Assembly (NCBI GenBank): GCA_050950645.1
Contig: JBMNHZ010000017.1
Location: 219,810 to 283,809 of the forward strand
Source of the DNA: BRH-c25 sp012519325
GTDB lineage: Bacteria; Bacillota; Clostridia; Lutisporales; Lutisporaceae
Direction: 5' to 3'
DNA: 64,000 nt
The notes beneath the pieces were generated by a model, which was given only the letters and a program-made list of their open reading frames with translations, ran no database searches and had not been told where the DNA came from. The translations under genes and the position numbers were made by a program. Positions 17,649 through 25,486 of the stretch are shown here, in pieces (position 1 is the first letter of the stretch; each line of letters opens with the position of its first letter).

Positions 17649-18401
17649 ATGAGTGATTTATCTATTAATGAAATTAAAGAAATAAAAACATTAATATCTC
17701 AAGCAAAAGGGCTAGAGAAAACGATATTTGAAATATTGAATGACAATACTCCTGAACATGCAAGATATTCATCATTTAAAAGTATGGCACTAGTGTATAA
17801 CGACATTGCAGACCGGGCACAGAAGGTTATGAAATTTGGTAGTTTCTATAAAATGAACACGGACGAAATGAAATCTTGGGCTGATACGCTTTGGCCTGCT
17901 TCAAAAAGTATACTTGAGTCTGTTTTGCTTAGTACCCGATTGTTGATTACAACTTTAGAAAGCAACATTGATTTTATTGGTGAGGAAGTTGACAATATAG
18001 AAAACTTTATAAAGACAAAATTGCGAAGTGCTATTTTTGAAATTCCATCAAAAGAAAAAGAAGTGCAAAATGGAATTGAGACTCTATTTGTTGGTAAAGG
18101 TTTTGGCAAAGGAATAGATTATGATAGGGAAACTGGAAAATTCAATTACTCTGGAAGAGAATACATTCCTGATTTTATTTTACCAAAACTAAGAATGTGT
18201 ATTGAAGTAAAATTGATCAAAGAAGCTTCGAAAAAATCCAAGATAATTGAAGAAATCAATGCAGATATAACGGCATATAAAAAAGAATATGAAAATTTAT
18301 TATTCGTTGTATACGATATTGGGATAATCAGAGATGAAACAGAGTTCTGTAGGGATATAGAAAACAATGATAATGTTAAGATTGTTATTGTAAAGCATTA
18401 A
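17649..18401 (+). CDS. PD-(D/E)XK nuclease-like protein (DpnII/MboI-type domain)
   Basis: 250 residues, low GC unlike the core genes. The N-terminal 150 residues are helical and not recognised. The C-terminal part reads as a PD-(D/E)XK fold: Asp175 in YIPDF, Glu186 and Lys188 in CIEVKL, followed by the helix-strand pattern YENLLFVVYDIG common to DpnII/MboI-type nuclease domains. A nuclease role, probably in defence, is inferred. It is the sole gene of the first putative cassette, between a GTTAGGC site at 17543 and the repeat at 18483. TATAAT at 17623-17628 and AAGGAG precede the ATG, so it may have its own promoter. Confidence 0.6.
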   Translation: MSDLSINEIKEIKTLISQAKGLEKTIFEILNDNTPEHARYSSFKSMALVYNDIADRAQKVMKFGSFYKMNTDEMKSWADTLWPASKSILESVLLSTRLLITTLESNIDFIGEEVDNIENFIKTKLRSAIFEIPSKEKEVQNGIETLFVGKGFGKGIDYDRETGKFNYSGREYIPDFILPKLRMCIEVKLIKEASKKSKIIEEINADITAYKKEYENLLFVVYDIGIIRDETEFCRDIENNDNVKIVIVKH

Positions 18402-18482
18402 GAAATTGTGAACCAATTTTTTCATAGAGAAAATATGTAGCCTGATATTATTACAGAAGGGCTTCGAGGGGCGCATGACTTC

Positions 18483-18674
18483 ACATAACAATGCCCTCAC
18501 GCTGCGGCACGTAGGGCTGGGACAAGTAGTATGCGTGCCTTGGGTTGCGAAGGATTGACAAACTATAGAATTTCTTAAGCAGCAACCACACCCCTTCACC
18601 GGGAGCGAAGCTCTACCAGGGGGACGAGCTCTAGGGTCCGGTTCAGTGGTGTCGTGAGTGCGGACCCGTTAGGC
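18483..18674 (+). repeat. attC-like cassette repeat 1 (192 bp)
   Basis: Starts ACATAAC-AATGCCC and ends CGGACCC-GTTAGGC. The ends are partly inverted: TAAC and TCACG recur in the complement of the right end. Inside are GGCACG/CGTGCC pairing, a GAGC-GAA-GCTC hairpin enclosed by CCCCT/AGGGG, and GGGTCCG/CGGACCC. GC is well above the flanking genes. Blocks such as CGTGCCTTGG, TTAAGCAGCAA and TTCACCG recur in the repeat at 20722. It directly follows a single gene, as an integron attC site follows its cassette gene. Confidence 0.6.
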
Positions 18675-18784
18675 GAAATCTTGCGCAGGAACACCGCGTC
18701 GCCATGGCGCGGAATATGAAGGCTATATATAGTACTTTATTTACAAATTTCCATATTAGTATTAACTAGGGTTGTGGTAAAGAT

Positions 18785-19648
18785 ATGAAAATCACAGAAA
18801 TGATTATTTATTATCTAAAACAAAAATGGTGGTATTCAATTTTGCTTATATCAAGCACAATATACGTATTATACTACAAATATGATATTTACCAACTTAA
18901 AGAGTTTAATGCCATGAACTTAATTTTTATTTTATGGCTTGTTCTATTACTGCTTCCATTGTTTTCTGAATTAGAGTTTTTTGGTATTAAACTCAAAAAA
19001 GAAATGGAAAAGGCAAAAGCTGAAGTTAAGGAAAATCTTAATGATCTTCGTATGCAAATTATGGATTTAAAAATCTTAAATTCTAATGCTAACACAATAT
19101 ATCTTGGAGATAGTTTTCTACCTACTGAACAAAAACTAAAAGAATTGGCTGGGGATTTTATTACTACCTCTAAGTCCACACCTAATAATTTAAGTGAATC
19201 AAGTCCTGCATCGAAAATTGACATAAAAACAGATTCTAATAGAAAGATAAACATTGATTTTGAGATTCCAGAGGAGTCTGTATATTTATTTAAAGTTAGA
19301 TTAATGTTGGAAAAGAATTTGACAGATTTATGTGAGAAAACTGATTATAAAGGACCTAAATCTATGCATGAGATGATTAAGCATCTCTCTAGATGTGAAT
19401 TAATATATGGTAAAACAGTTTACCTTATAAAGCAAATCATAAATATTGCAAATAGAGGTATTCATGGAGAAATAGTTAGTAATGAATATATTGACTTTAT
19501 TAAGCAGGTTTTACCAGAACTTCAAATACAACTCTATGAAGCTAATGCTCAATTACATTATTTTACATGTCCAAGGTGCAAGTATTCTAATTATTCTAGG
19601 CTAGAAAATGTTTGCCCAAATTGCGGTTTTGTAAGTGATGATATTTAG
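18785..19648 (+). CDS. Membrane protein with HEPN-like region and C-terminal zinc ribbon
   Basis: 287 residues, family not recognised. Two membrane helices near the N terminus (about 17-31 and 44-63) are followed by a charged coiled coil (about 70-96), a polar linker and a helical region with ANRGIHGE (Arg224, His227), like the N-R-x-x-H-G turn of HEPN/DUF4145-type domains. The C terminus is a zinc ribbon with Cys262, Cys265, Cys277 and Cys280 (CPRC, CPNC). The layout suggests a membrane-anchored sensor or effector. It is the only gene between repeats 1 and 2 and is AT-rich. Confidence 0.65.
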   Translation: MKITEMIIYYLKQKWWYSILLISSTIYVLYYKYDIYQLKEFNAMNLIFILWLVLLLLPLFSELEFFGIKLKKEMEKAKAEVKENLNDLRMQIMDLKILNSNANTIYLGDSFLPTEQKLKELAGDFITTSKSTPNNLSESSPASKIDIKTDSNRKINIDFEIPEESVYLFKVRLMLEKNLTDLCEKTDYKGPKSMHEMIKHLSRCELIYGKTVYLIKQIINIANRGIHGEIVSNEYIDFIKQVLPELQIQLYEANAQLHYFTCPRCKYSNYSRLENVCPNCGFVSDDI

Positions 19649-19726
19649 CTCGATTTTATTATTTTACTTTAAGCCTTATATTTAGTAATAATATATATAA
19701 TGTATGGCTTCACGAGATTTAGGGAG

Positions 19727-19760
19727 TCGCCGTCCATGGCAACTTCAGAAAAAAGGCGAC
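19727..19760. repeat. Inverted repeat upstream of cassette repeat 2
   Basis: GTCGCC (19727-19732) pairs with GGCGAC (19755-19760), with CCATGG in the loop. A similar CGTCGCCATGGCGCGG sequence lies at about 18698-18713 just after repeat 1. It could be part of the same mobile repeat structure. Confidence 0.35.
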
Positions 19761-19767
19761 CAACTTC

Positions 19768-19900
19768 TCTTAACAATGCCCTATGCTACATTACGTTGAG
19801 CACGGTAGCCACATCCCTTCACCGGGTGGCGAGAATCGCCACGGAGAAGGCTCATTGGGTCCGCTTCGGTAGAGTCGTGTGTGCAAAACTACTGGATAGC
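19768..19900 (+). repeat. attC-like cassette repeat 2 (133 bp, degenerate end)
   Basis: Starts TCTTAACAATGCCCT and ends ACTGGATAGC, a degraded version of the GTTAGGC end. It shares TAACAATGCCCT, CCCTTCACCGGG and GGGTCCG with repeat 1, but lacks about 60 bp of the middle. GTGGCGA-GAA-TCGCCAC forms a perfect 7-bp hairpin at the place of the GAA-loop hairpin of repeat 1, extended by CCTTC/GAAGG. Confidence 0.5.
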
Positions 19901-19983
19901 ATACCAAGCTTAATTCTTATCAGCTTACCATTATAAATATAAATTGTTTAGTAGTATTTCTAGATGAAAGAAGGTATTCTATT

Positions 19984-20685
19984 TTGAAGATACCACTTCC
20001 TAAATATATTGAAACAGATACAAAAAGAACTCATGCTTTTCCATTTCTGATTGGAAGTCAAACATTAGAGTTTCTTCAAGGCTCAATTTTCTATGCTTCT
20101 TTTAGCGATATGGCTGCAGGCGAATATGTACGTATTCCAGGAGCAATGGCAAGAATTGAAACTCGTTTTTTGGAGGAGATAAGCAGAAAAGATTATGATG
20201 CTTCATGGAAATGTCTCGAGAAATACAAAATGATATTTGAAAATATGGTATTTTCTAATGTTTTAATCATGTTCTGTAGTCATTGGGATTGGTATATTCG
20301 AAGACTATCTGACTTCATAATTTTTGCACTTAATTATGCTCAAAATGCAACAATCCCCAAAGATTTAAGCAGAATCGAGAATTTACCAATTTTAATTCAA
20401 ATTGAGACTTTAGAAAAAGCATGTGGGCTTAAATTCAGTATATCCCAAGATGAAAGAAGTCAACTAAAAGAAATGACACTTGTTCGCAATCTCGGATTAC
20501 ATAACCGATGGGAAATAGATGAGAAATATCTATTAAATTCGGATACAAAAGGGTTTGAAATAGGAGATATACGTTTTGTTAGGATTAATGAACTTCGAAA
20601 TTGGCATCAGATACTTATTTCTCTAATCTCAGAAACTTCAATACGTATTGCTAAATTATATTATTATGTGCCAGAGTTTAAATAA
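19984..20685 (+). CDS. HEPN-like protein with RNLGLH motif
   Basis: 233 residues from a TTG, with AAAGAAGG 10 bases upstream. Family not recognised, but the protein is mostly helical and carries RNLGLH (Arg168 to His173) at the start of a helix, the Rx4-6H pattern of HEPN ribonucleases. No membrane segment or signal peptide. HEPN proteins with this motif act as RNases in toxin-antitoxin, abortive infection and CRISPR systems; that role here is inferred. It is the only gene between repeats 2 and 3, so no antitoxin partner is next to it. Confidence 0.6.
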   Translation: MKIPLPKYIETDTKRTHAFPFLIGSQTLEFLQGSIFYASFSDMAAGEYVRIPGAMARIETRFLEEISRKDYDASWKCLEKYKMIFENMVFSNVLIMFCSHWDWYIRRLSDFIIFALNYAQNATIPKDLSRIENLPILIQIETLEKACGLKFSISQDERSQLKEMTLVRNLGLHNRWEIDEKYLLNSDTKGFEIGDIRFVRINELRNWHQILISLISETSIRIAKLYYYVPEFK

Positions 20686-20721
20686 AAAAGGTAGCGTCAT
20701 CTAACTGACGCTTGATACATC

Positions 20722-20911
20722 GTTTAACAATGTATTCACGCAGCGATACAGTGGCAAGGACAGGGAAAATACGTGCCTTGGTTTGCAAAGATATATAATA
20801 CTATAGTTTGATTAAGCAGCAATCACATTCTTTCACCGTGAGCGGAGCTCCGCTATGGAGACAAGCTATGGGACCTAAAACAGAGACATAGTGAGTGCGT
20901 AACTGTTAGCT
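20722..20911 (+). repeat. attC-like cassette repeat 3 (190 bp)
   Basis: Starts with GTTTAAC, a perfect RYYYAAC, then AATGTATTCACGC; ends GTGAGTGCGTAACT-GTTAGCT. It aligns with repeat 1 along most of its length, with the shared blocks ACGTGCCTTGG, TTAAGCAGCAATCACA and TTCACCG, and AGCGGAG/CTCCGCT as the inner hairpin. Sequence identity is partial, so the copies have diverged. Confidence 0.58.
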
Positions 20912-21036
20912 GAAAGTGTTTCTATGATAAGTATAAAAAAAACTATTTTCTATATGAAGATAATTAACATGATTTATAAAAAATTAACAGTAATTACAAT
21001 CTGTATTTTTGATTTTTTATTCGGAGGGAAAAACTA

Positions 21037-21925
21037 ATGTTTTTAACAAATTCTTCTATTGAATTTGCAATAAATCATATACTTAAGTACTATGATTCGG
21101 ATTTTTTCATTAAGCCTTTTGAGTTTGAAGCGATTAAAATGTTTAAAAATGAAGTTATTAAGTATTTAACATCAAAAGAGGTCGATCACTTTAGTGTTGA
21201 ACCTCCAAAAACTTTTGCTGTTCACAAACCAAAGGGTGGTTATAGGGTGGTTCATCAACTTGATCCACTCGATTCAATAATATATACTGCTTTGACTAGG
21301 GATATAGCTGAAAAAATAGAAACAGCTAGATGCAATATATCTGATAGTGCAGTATGTTCTTATCGCATAAATATAAAGAATTCAAATTTTTTTGAAGATG
21401 GAAATGGATATGAGGATTTTAATAGTAAGAGTGATAACCTTGCCAAAAAATATAAATTTGTTCTAATAACTGATATCGTCGACTTCTATAATCAAATATA
21501 TTTGCATAGATTACGTAATTCAATTGAGTTTGTGGATGCTTCTTTAGAAGAAATATCTGGAGTAATAGAGAATTTCCTTATGAAGCTAAATAACAAGAAT
21601 TCAAAAGGAATACCAGTAGGACCTTCTGCAAGCATTATTATGGCAGAAGCCTTATTATTAGATATAGATCAGTTCTTAGTAAATAAGGGTTTTGAGTATG
21701 TCAGATATGTAGACGATTTTAGAGTCTTTGCAGATAATAAAATAGATTTAGAATGGTTGTTACATGATATAACAGATTACATATACGAGAATCATAGGCT
21801 TACATTATCTAGTTCAAAAACAGAAATAATTGATACTACAACTTTTCATAAGGAATATCTATTTGATGCAGATGCTATAGAAAAACAGAGAATTCATACT
21901 GAGTTGGAAAAAGTACAATCAGTTC
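21037..21925 (+). pseudogene. Defence-type reverse transcriptase, 5' part (split by IS21)
   Basis: Residues 1-296 of an interrupted reverse transcriptase. Motifs: KPKGGYRVVHQLDPLDSII (about 64-82), TDIVDFY with Asp146 as the first catalytic Asp, GIPVGPSAS (191-199), and YVDD at 224-227 for the catalytic pair. There is no maturase or endonuclease domain, and the spacing resembles Abi/unknown-group defence RTs more than group II intron RTs. CGGAGGG lies 8 bases before the ATG. The frame enters the IS after GTTC and stops at 21948. Joining 21925 to 24146 restores one frame of 515 codons. Confidence 0.8.
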
Positions 21926-22013
21926 TGTCAACGCCGGGCTGTTTTTGACCGAATCGCCGGTTGAAAACTGACCCAATCGCCGGTCTCTAATCGCCGGGTT
22001 TTGGTTGGCCGGT

Positions 22014-22811
22014 TTACCCTTGCGCCGGATTATCCAATACTGGGATATCGGCCGGGGGTACAACTCTGACACCGCCTTTTAGCCTGTCTTTTAGCCTATA
22101 GCTCTCACCCCTTATGTTTATGATATGGGCATGATGCAGCAGCCTGTCCAATATAGCTGTGGCTATTACTGTATCGTTCATAAGCTCGCCCCAATCACTG
22201 AAATATTTATTACTGGTAAGTATTATGCTGCCGTTTTCATACCTAGAGCATATAGCTCTAAAGAGCAGCTCCGCTGATGCACGGTCCAGCTGCATATACC
22301 CTACTTCATCGATAATCAGTATGTCGGGCCGGGTATACACATGCCATCTGCGTTCCAGTTTGCCTTGCTGCGCTGCCTTTTCTAAGTCTGCTATGAGATG
22401 TGCCAAGCTAGTGTAATATACCGTCATACCGGACCTTAGGGCTTGCATCGCAAGGCCTACCGCAAGATGAGTCTTGCCGACACCGGGAGGACCTAAAAAA
22501 ATTACGTTCTCATCCCTTGCCACAAAGGCAAGAGTTGATAACTCCTTGATTTGCCTTGCATCTATGCTGGGCTGGAAGCCAAAATCAAACTCTTCCAGTG
22601 TCTTTCTATGCGGCAGCCTTGACAGCTTAATCCTTGTTTCCTCACTGCGCCGCTTTTTCTCCTGCATCTCAGCGCCCAAGAGCTCACTTAAGAATGACAG
22701 GTAAGTAGCATCTTTATGCATTGCATCTTCAAGCTTTGCATCCAAGAGCTCGGAAGCTGTATCCAGTCCAAGCTCTGAAAGGAGGCTGCGGGTGTGTTCC
22801 AGTTCAACCAT
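22014..22811 (-). CDS. istB: IS21-family helper ATPase IstB
   Basis: 265 residues. AAA+ ATPase that assists the IstA transposase. FLGPPGVGKTHLAVGLA is Walker A and ILIIDEVGYM is Walker B; SNKYFSDWGE and AILDRLLHHA are typical of IstB sensor regions. Full length. The start overlaps the istA end by 8 bp, the usual coupling in this family. Confidence 0.95.
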   Translation of the reverse strand: MVELEHTRSLLSELGLDTASELLDAKLEDAMHKDATYLSFLSELLGAEMQEKKRRSEETRIKLSRLPHRKTLEEFDFGFQPSIDARQIKELSTLAFVARDENVIFLGPPGVGKTHLAVGLAMQALRSGMTVYYTSLAHLIADLEKAAQQGKLERRWHVYTRPDILIIDEVGYMQLDRASAELLFRAICSRYENGSIILTSNKYFSDWGELMNDTVIATAILDRLLHHAHIINIRGESYRLKDRLKGGVRVVPPADIPVLDNPAQG

Positions 22812-24033
22812 TGGATACTACCACCCCCGCCAGAGTGTCATACACGCTTAAAGGTCGTATCTCTACTGCTTCCGTTTCTTTCTTCCTGGCAAAGGGTAGA
22901 GGTACTGCTATACCACCTTTTTCAGCAAGACCCTGGTACTGACCCTTAAGCCATACTATCCTGCCTGATGCGTACTCTACCTTATGGCGGGCTATTCTTA
23001 CCTCACCATCATAAGCCTCAAAGAAGTCACCGCATATCCGTACCCTTACCTCTTTGCCGCTATACTGCCAGGGCATACCGTACTTAGCACCGTCATAACT
23101 TACAAACCCGTCCCTTGTTACTTTTCTTGTCTCCCACCTGTATTTATCACGGACTGCCTTATCAGGTAGGGGCTGTAGGGGTTCTTTACTTAAAGCTTCA
23201 AGTGGTACCTCTCCGGTAGTGCCGTGGATTTTGCTGTCCACTCTCTTGCACCATTCAAGTGCTTGGCTATTCAAGTCATACAGGTCCTTAAACTGCCTTC
23301 CTGGCAGGAAGTTATCCTTTACATAGTCCACCAGGCGTTCTACTTTACCTTTTGTCTGGGGCTTTCTTACCTTGCATACCTTCGGTACAAAACCCATGTC
23401 TGCCGCAAAGTCTTCAAACCTACTGTTCCATATGGGTTTTCCTGCCTCGCTGCCATCTATTACGGTCTTCATCCTGTCAGTTAGAACGACCTCCGGAACA
23501 CCGCCGTAATACTCGAAGGCGTTTACCATGCACCTTAAGAGACTGTAAAAGTCACATCTCTTGGTAAACTCAACATATTTGCTTCTTGAACTGCCCATTA
23601 TCATTATGAAAGCCGGGGTTTTATGCACATTACCTCTTTCGTCTATGTAGTGGGTAATACCCCAGTCCATCTGTGCCTGCTTACCGGGCAGAGTTTCATA
23701 CCTTCGCACCGCTGGGGTGCTTCTTGCCGGCCTAAACGGCTTTACATAGTCCTTGATAATGGTAATACCGCCGGTATAGCCAATGTCTTGAAGCTTTTCT
23801 AAAATCACAATACAGTTAAATATCCCGTTTTCCATCATTTCATTTATTTTGGGTTTGAAAGGGTCAAGCTTTGATGGCCTTGTCCTTCCTTTAAGCCCAT
23901 GCACTGCTTTTGGCTTGTCTATATATCTTTTTACTGTGTTTTTTGATATGCCAAGTTCCATACCTATGGCATATGCACTCTTCCCTTTTTGTGCTTTTTC
24001 GCGTATCATGTTAATTAGCCCACTCCTTATCAT
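22804..24033 (-). CDS. istA: IS21-family transposase IstA
   Basis: About 409 residues from ATG 24033, which has GGGAG 8 bases upstream; a GTG at 24063 would add ten residues. N-terminal helix-turn-helix (GMELGISKNTVKRYI) followed by an RNase H-type DDE core: QMDWGITHY, VVLTDRMKTVI and PQTKGKVERLVDY. A C-terminal beta domain binds DNA. No frame breaks, so this copy may be active. Confidence 0.93.
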   Translation of the reverse strand: MIRSGLINMIREKAQKGKSAYAIGMELGISKNTVKRYIDKPKAVHGLKGRTRPSKLDPFKPKINEMMENGIFNCIVILEKLQDIGYTGGITIIKDYVKPFRPARSTPAVRRYETLPGKQAQMDWGITHYIDERGNVHKTPAFIMIMGSSRSKYVEFTKRCDFYSLLRCMVNAFEYYGGVPEVVLTDRMKTVIDGSEAGKPIWNSRFEDFAADMGFVPKVCKVRKPQTKGKVERLVDYVKDNFLPGRQFKDLYDLNSQALEWCKRVDSKIHGTTGEVPLEALSKEPLQPLPDKAVRDKYRWETRKVTRDGFVSYDGAKYGMPWQYSGKEVRVRICGDFFEAYDGEVRIARHKVEYASGRIVWLKGQYQGLAEKGGIAVPLPFARKKETEAVEIRPLSVYDTLAGVVVSNG

Positions 24034-24145
24034 ACGGTCATCTCCCATAAAAGTATTAATCACACTCTTATGGTAACCGTTGGTTTGGTGTGGGTCAATT
24101 TCTGTCCGGCGTTATGGGTCAATTATACCCCGGCGGTGACAGTTC

Positions 24146-24804
24146 GCTATGAGCCCTCATATTTTTCTGAATTTGTAGCAGAAGTTAATGATAATATTTC
24201 AAAAGAAGAAATGTTAAAAATTAATGTTAAAGTATTAAAAAAGCTCATGAATGATATCACAAGAAAAGATACTTTAGATCTTGGATTAGCTAGACATATT
24301 CTTAGAAGAAGTTCAAAACTTAGGTCTAGGGCAATTCTAAAACAACTGCTTGCTAATTTTGATTTTTTTGTACCTGTTCTTCGAGACATTTGTTTGTATT
24401 TAGATAAGGTGACAACCCAGTCTATGATTGAAAGAAATATATCATTATTTGAAAATATAGTAACAGAAAGTAATGTTATTAACTTTCCATATGTAAAGTA
24501 TTGGATGAAATATTACTTTGTATCTTACCCATATTTTATGAATAGTAATAAAATAAAAAAATATGTACTAAATGAAGAAAACTATTTGAGCGGAGCTATT
24601 TATGCAAAGAATGTTAAAAATATAGCTTGGATAAGAAAATATAAAAATAAGCTTACTAGTTTAAATACGTGGGATAGAAGAGCAATAATGTATTCTTCGC
24701 TTGGATTGCCAAGAGATGAACGTAGAAAGTGGATGGAGCATATAAGAGATAATACTTCATCAATTCTAGAGAAGATTTTAGCAATGTATTTACTGACATA
24801 TTGA
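24146..24804 (+). pseudogene. Defence-type reverse transcriptase, 3' part
   Basis: Residues 297-515 of the reverse transcriptase begun at 21037; the codon that straddles the insertion reads CGC (Arg) after removal of the IS and one GTTC copy. This C-terminal half is entirely helical, with repeated pairs of hydrophobic helices (for example LARHILRRSSKLRSRAI, and AKNVKNIAWIRKYKNKL), like the alpha-helical repeat domains attached to Abi-type RTs. No other motif recognised. The 30-bp tail after the stop runs into IS21 element 2. Confidence 0.75.
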
Positions 24805-24963
24805 ATTGTGAAATATCTATATATAACTATTTTGCGTATACCGGAACATCCGGACGGCGATTCCGGAAACATCCGGACACGAAACCGGAGGTATCCGGAC
24901 ACTTTGCCGGCTAACTTGATTGTAAAATAATTGCTGCATTTGAGCAACAAGAATTAACATTAT

Positions 24964-25486
24964 TTAAGTTTTGTCAGGGTTTTTCATTTTCCTATCAGCC
25001 ATAATCTCTCTCATTGAGAGTTTTGAATCAAGCTCCATAATATATGAGTTATGAATGATTCTATCCATTATTGCATCAGCTATTGTCGGGTCAGGGAAAA
25101 GCTCATACCACTGGCTTTGGGATATTTGTCCGGACAAGATCATTGAGCCCCTGTTGTAACGTGATTCTGCAATCTCCAGTATGTCCCGGCTTTCTTCCAG
25201 GGTGTATGACTTCAAACCTATATCATCAAGTATAAGAAGACGGGTGCTTTGAAGTCCTTTCATAAACTTTGAATACCGACCGTTGGACTTTGCCTCTTGG
25301 ATTTCCAGAAGCAGCTCCGGAATTCTATAGTACCTTGCAGTAAATCCCTTTCTGCATGCGCTATTTAAGGCCAAGTCGTTCTTCAAAGCTTAGCTCCAAA
25401 TATGATGGGTCTGGTTGGCTTAGCATCTGAGCCATGGTTTTAAGCTTCATATCCTTGAGTTTCTCGATTGTTTGGTTGTTAAGCAT
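24964..25486 (-). pseudogene. istB: IstB ATPase with internal deletion (Walker A lost)
   Basis: The minus strand starts normally at 25486 (MLNNQTIEKLKDMKL, to about residue 41 EERLGLK) and then meets a stop. The sequence continues one frame over with NSACRKGFTARYYRIPELL and runs to 24964 as a good IstB C-terminal half with Walker B LLILDDIG. Normal IstB has about 80 more residues between these points, including the GxxGxGKT loop. An internal deletion with a frame change explains it. Confidence 0.85.

Larger units (their letters stand above)
21926..24141 (-). mobile_element. IS21-family element 1 (2216 bp) inside the RT gene
   Basis: Left end TGTCAACGCCGGGCTG (21926 on) matches the complement of the right end, TGTCACCGCCGGGGTA, up to 24141; both ends then reach TTGACC. 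GTTC at 21922-21925 and 24142-24145 is the 4-bp target duplication. Short repeats of the AATCGCCGG type lie inside the left end, as usual for IS21 multiple terminal sites. It carries intact istA and istB on the minus strand and is richer in GC than its host gene, which suggests recent arrival. Confidence 0.93.

Noticed and set aside
18300..18599. Minus-strand open frame across the end of the nuclease gene and repeat 1
   Set aside because: It is antisense to a real gene and its composition reflects the GC-rich repeat.
19700..19936. 78-codon open frame across cassette repeat 2
   Set aside because: It lies within the repeat, has no ribosome binding site and its product looks like nothing known.
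18483..20911. CRISPR array
   Set aside because: The repeats are 133-192 bp, diverged and more than 1 kb apart with genes between them.
21037..21925. Group II intron
   Set aside because: No maturase or endonuclease domain follows the RT, and no domain V-like hairpin was found near the gene end; the C-terminal half is a helical repeat domain.
22159..24076. Plus-strand open frames within IS21 element 1
   Set aside because: They are shadows of istA and istB on the minus strand.
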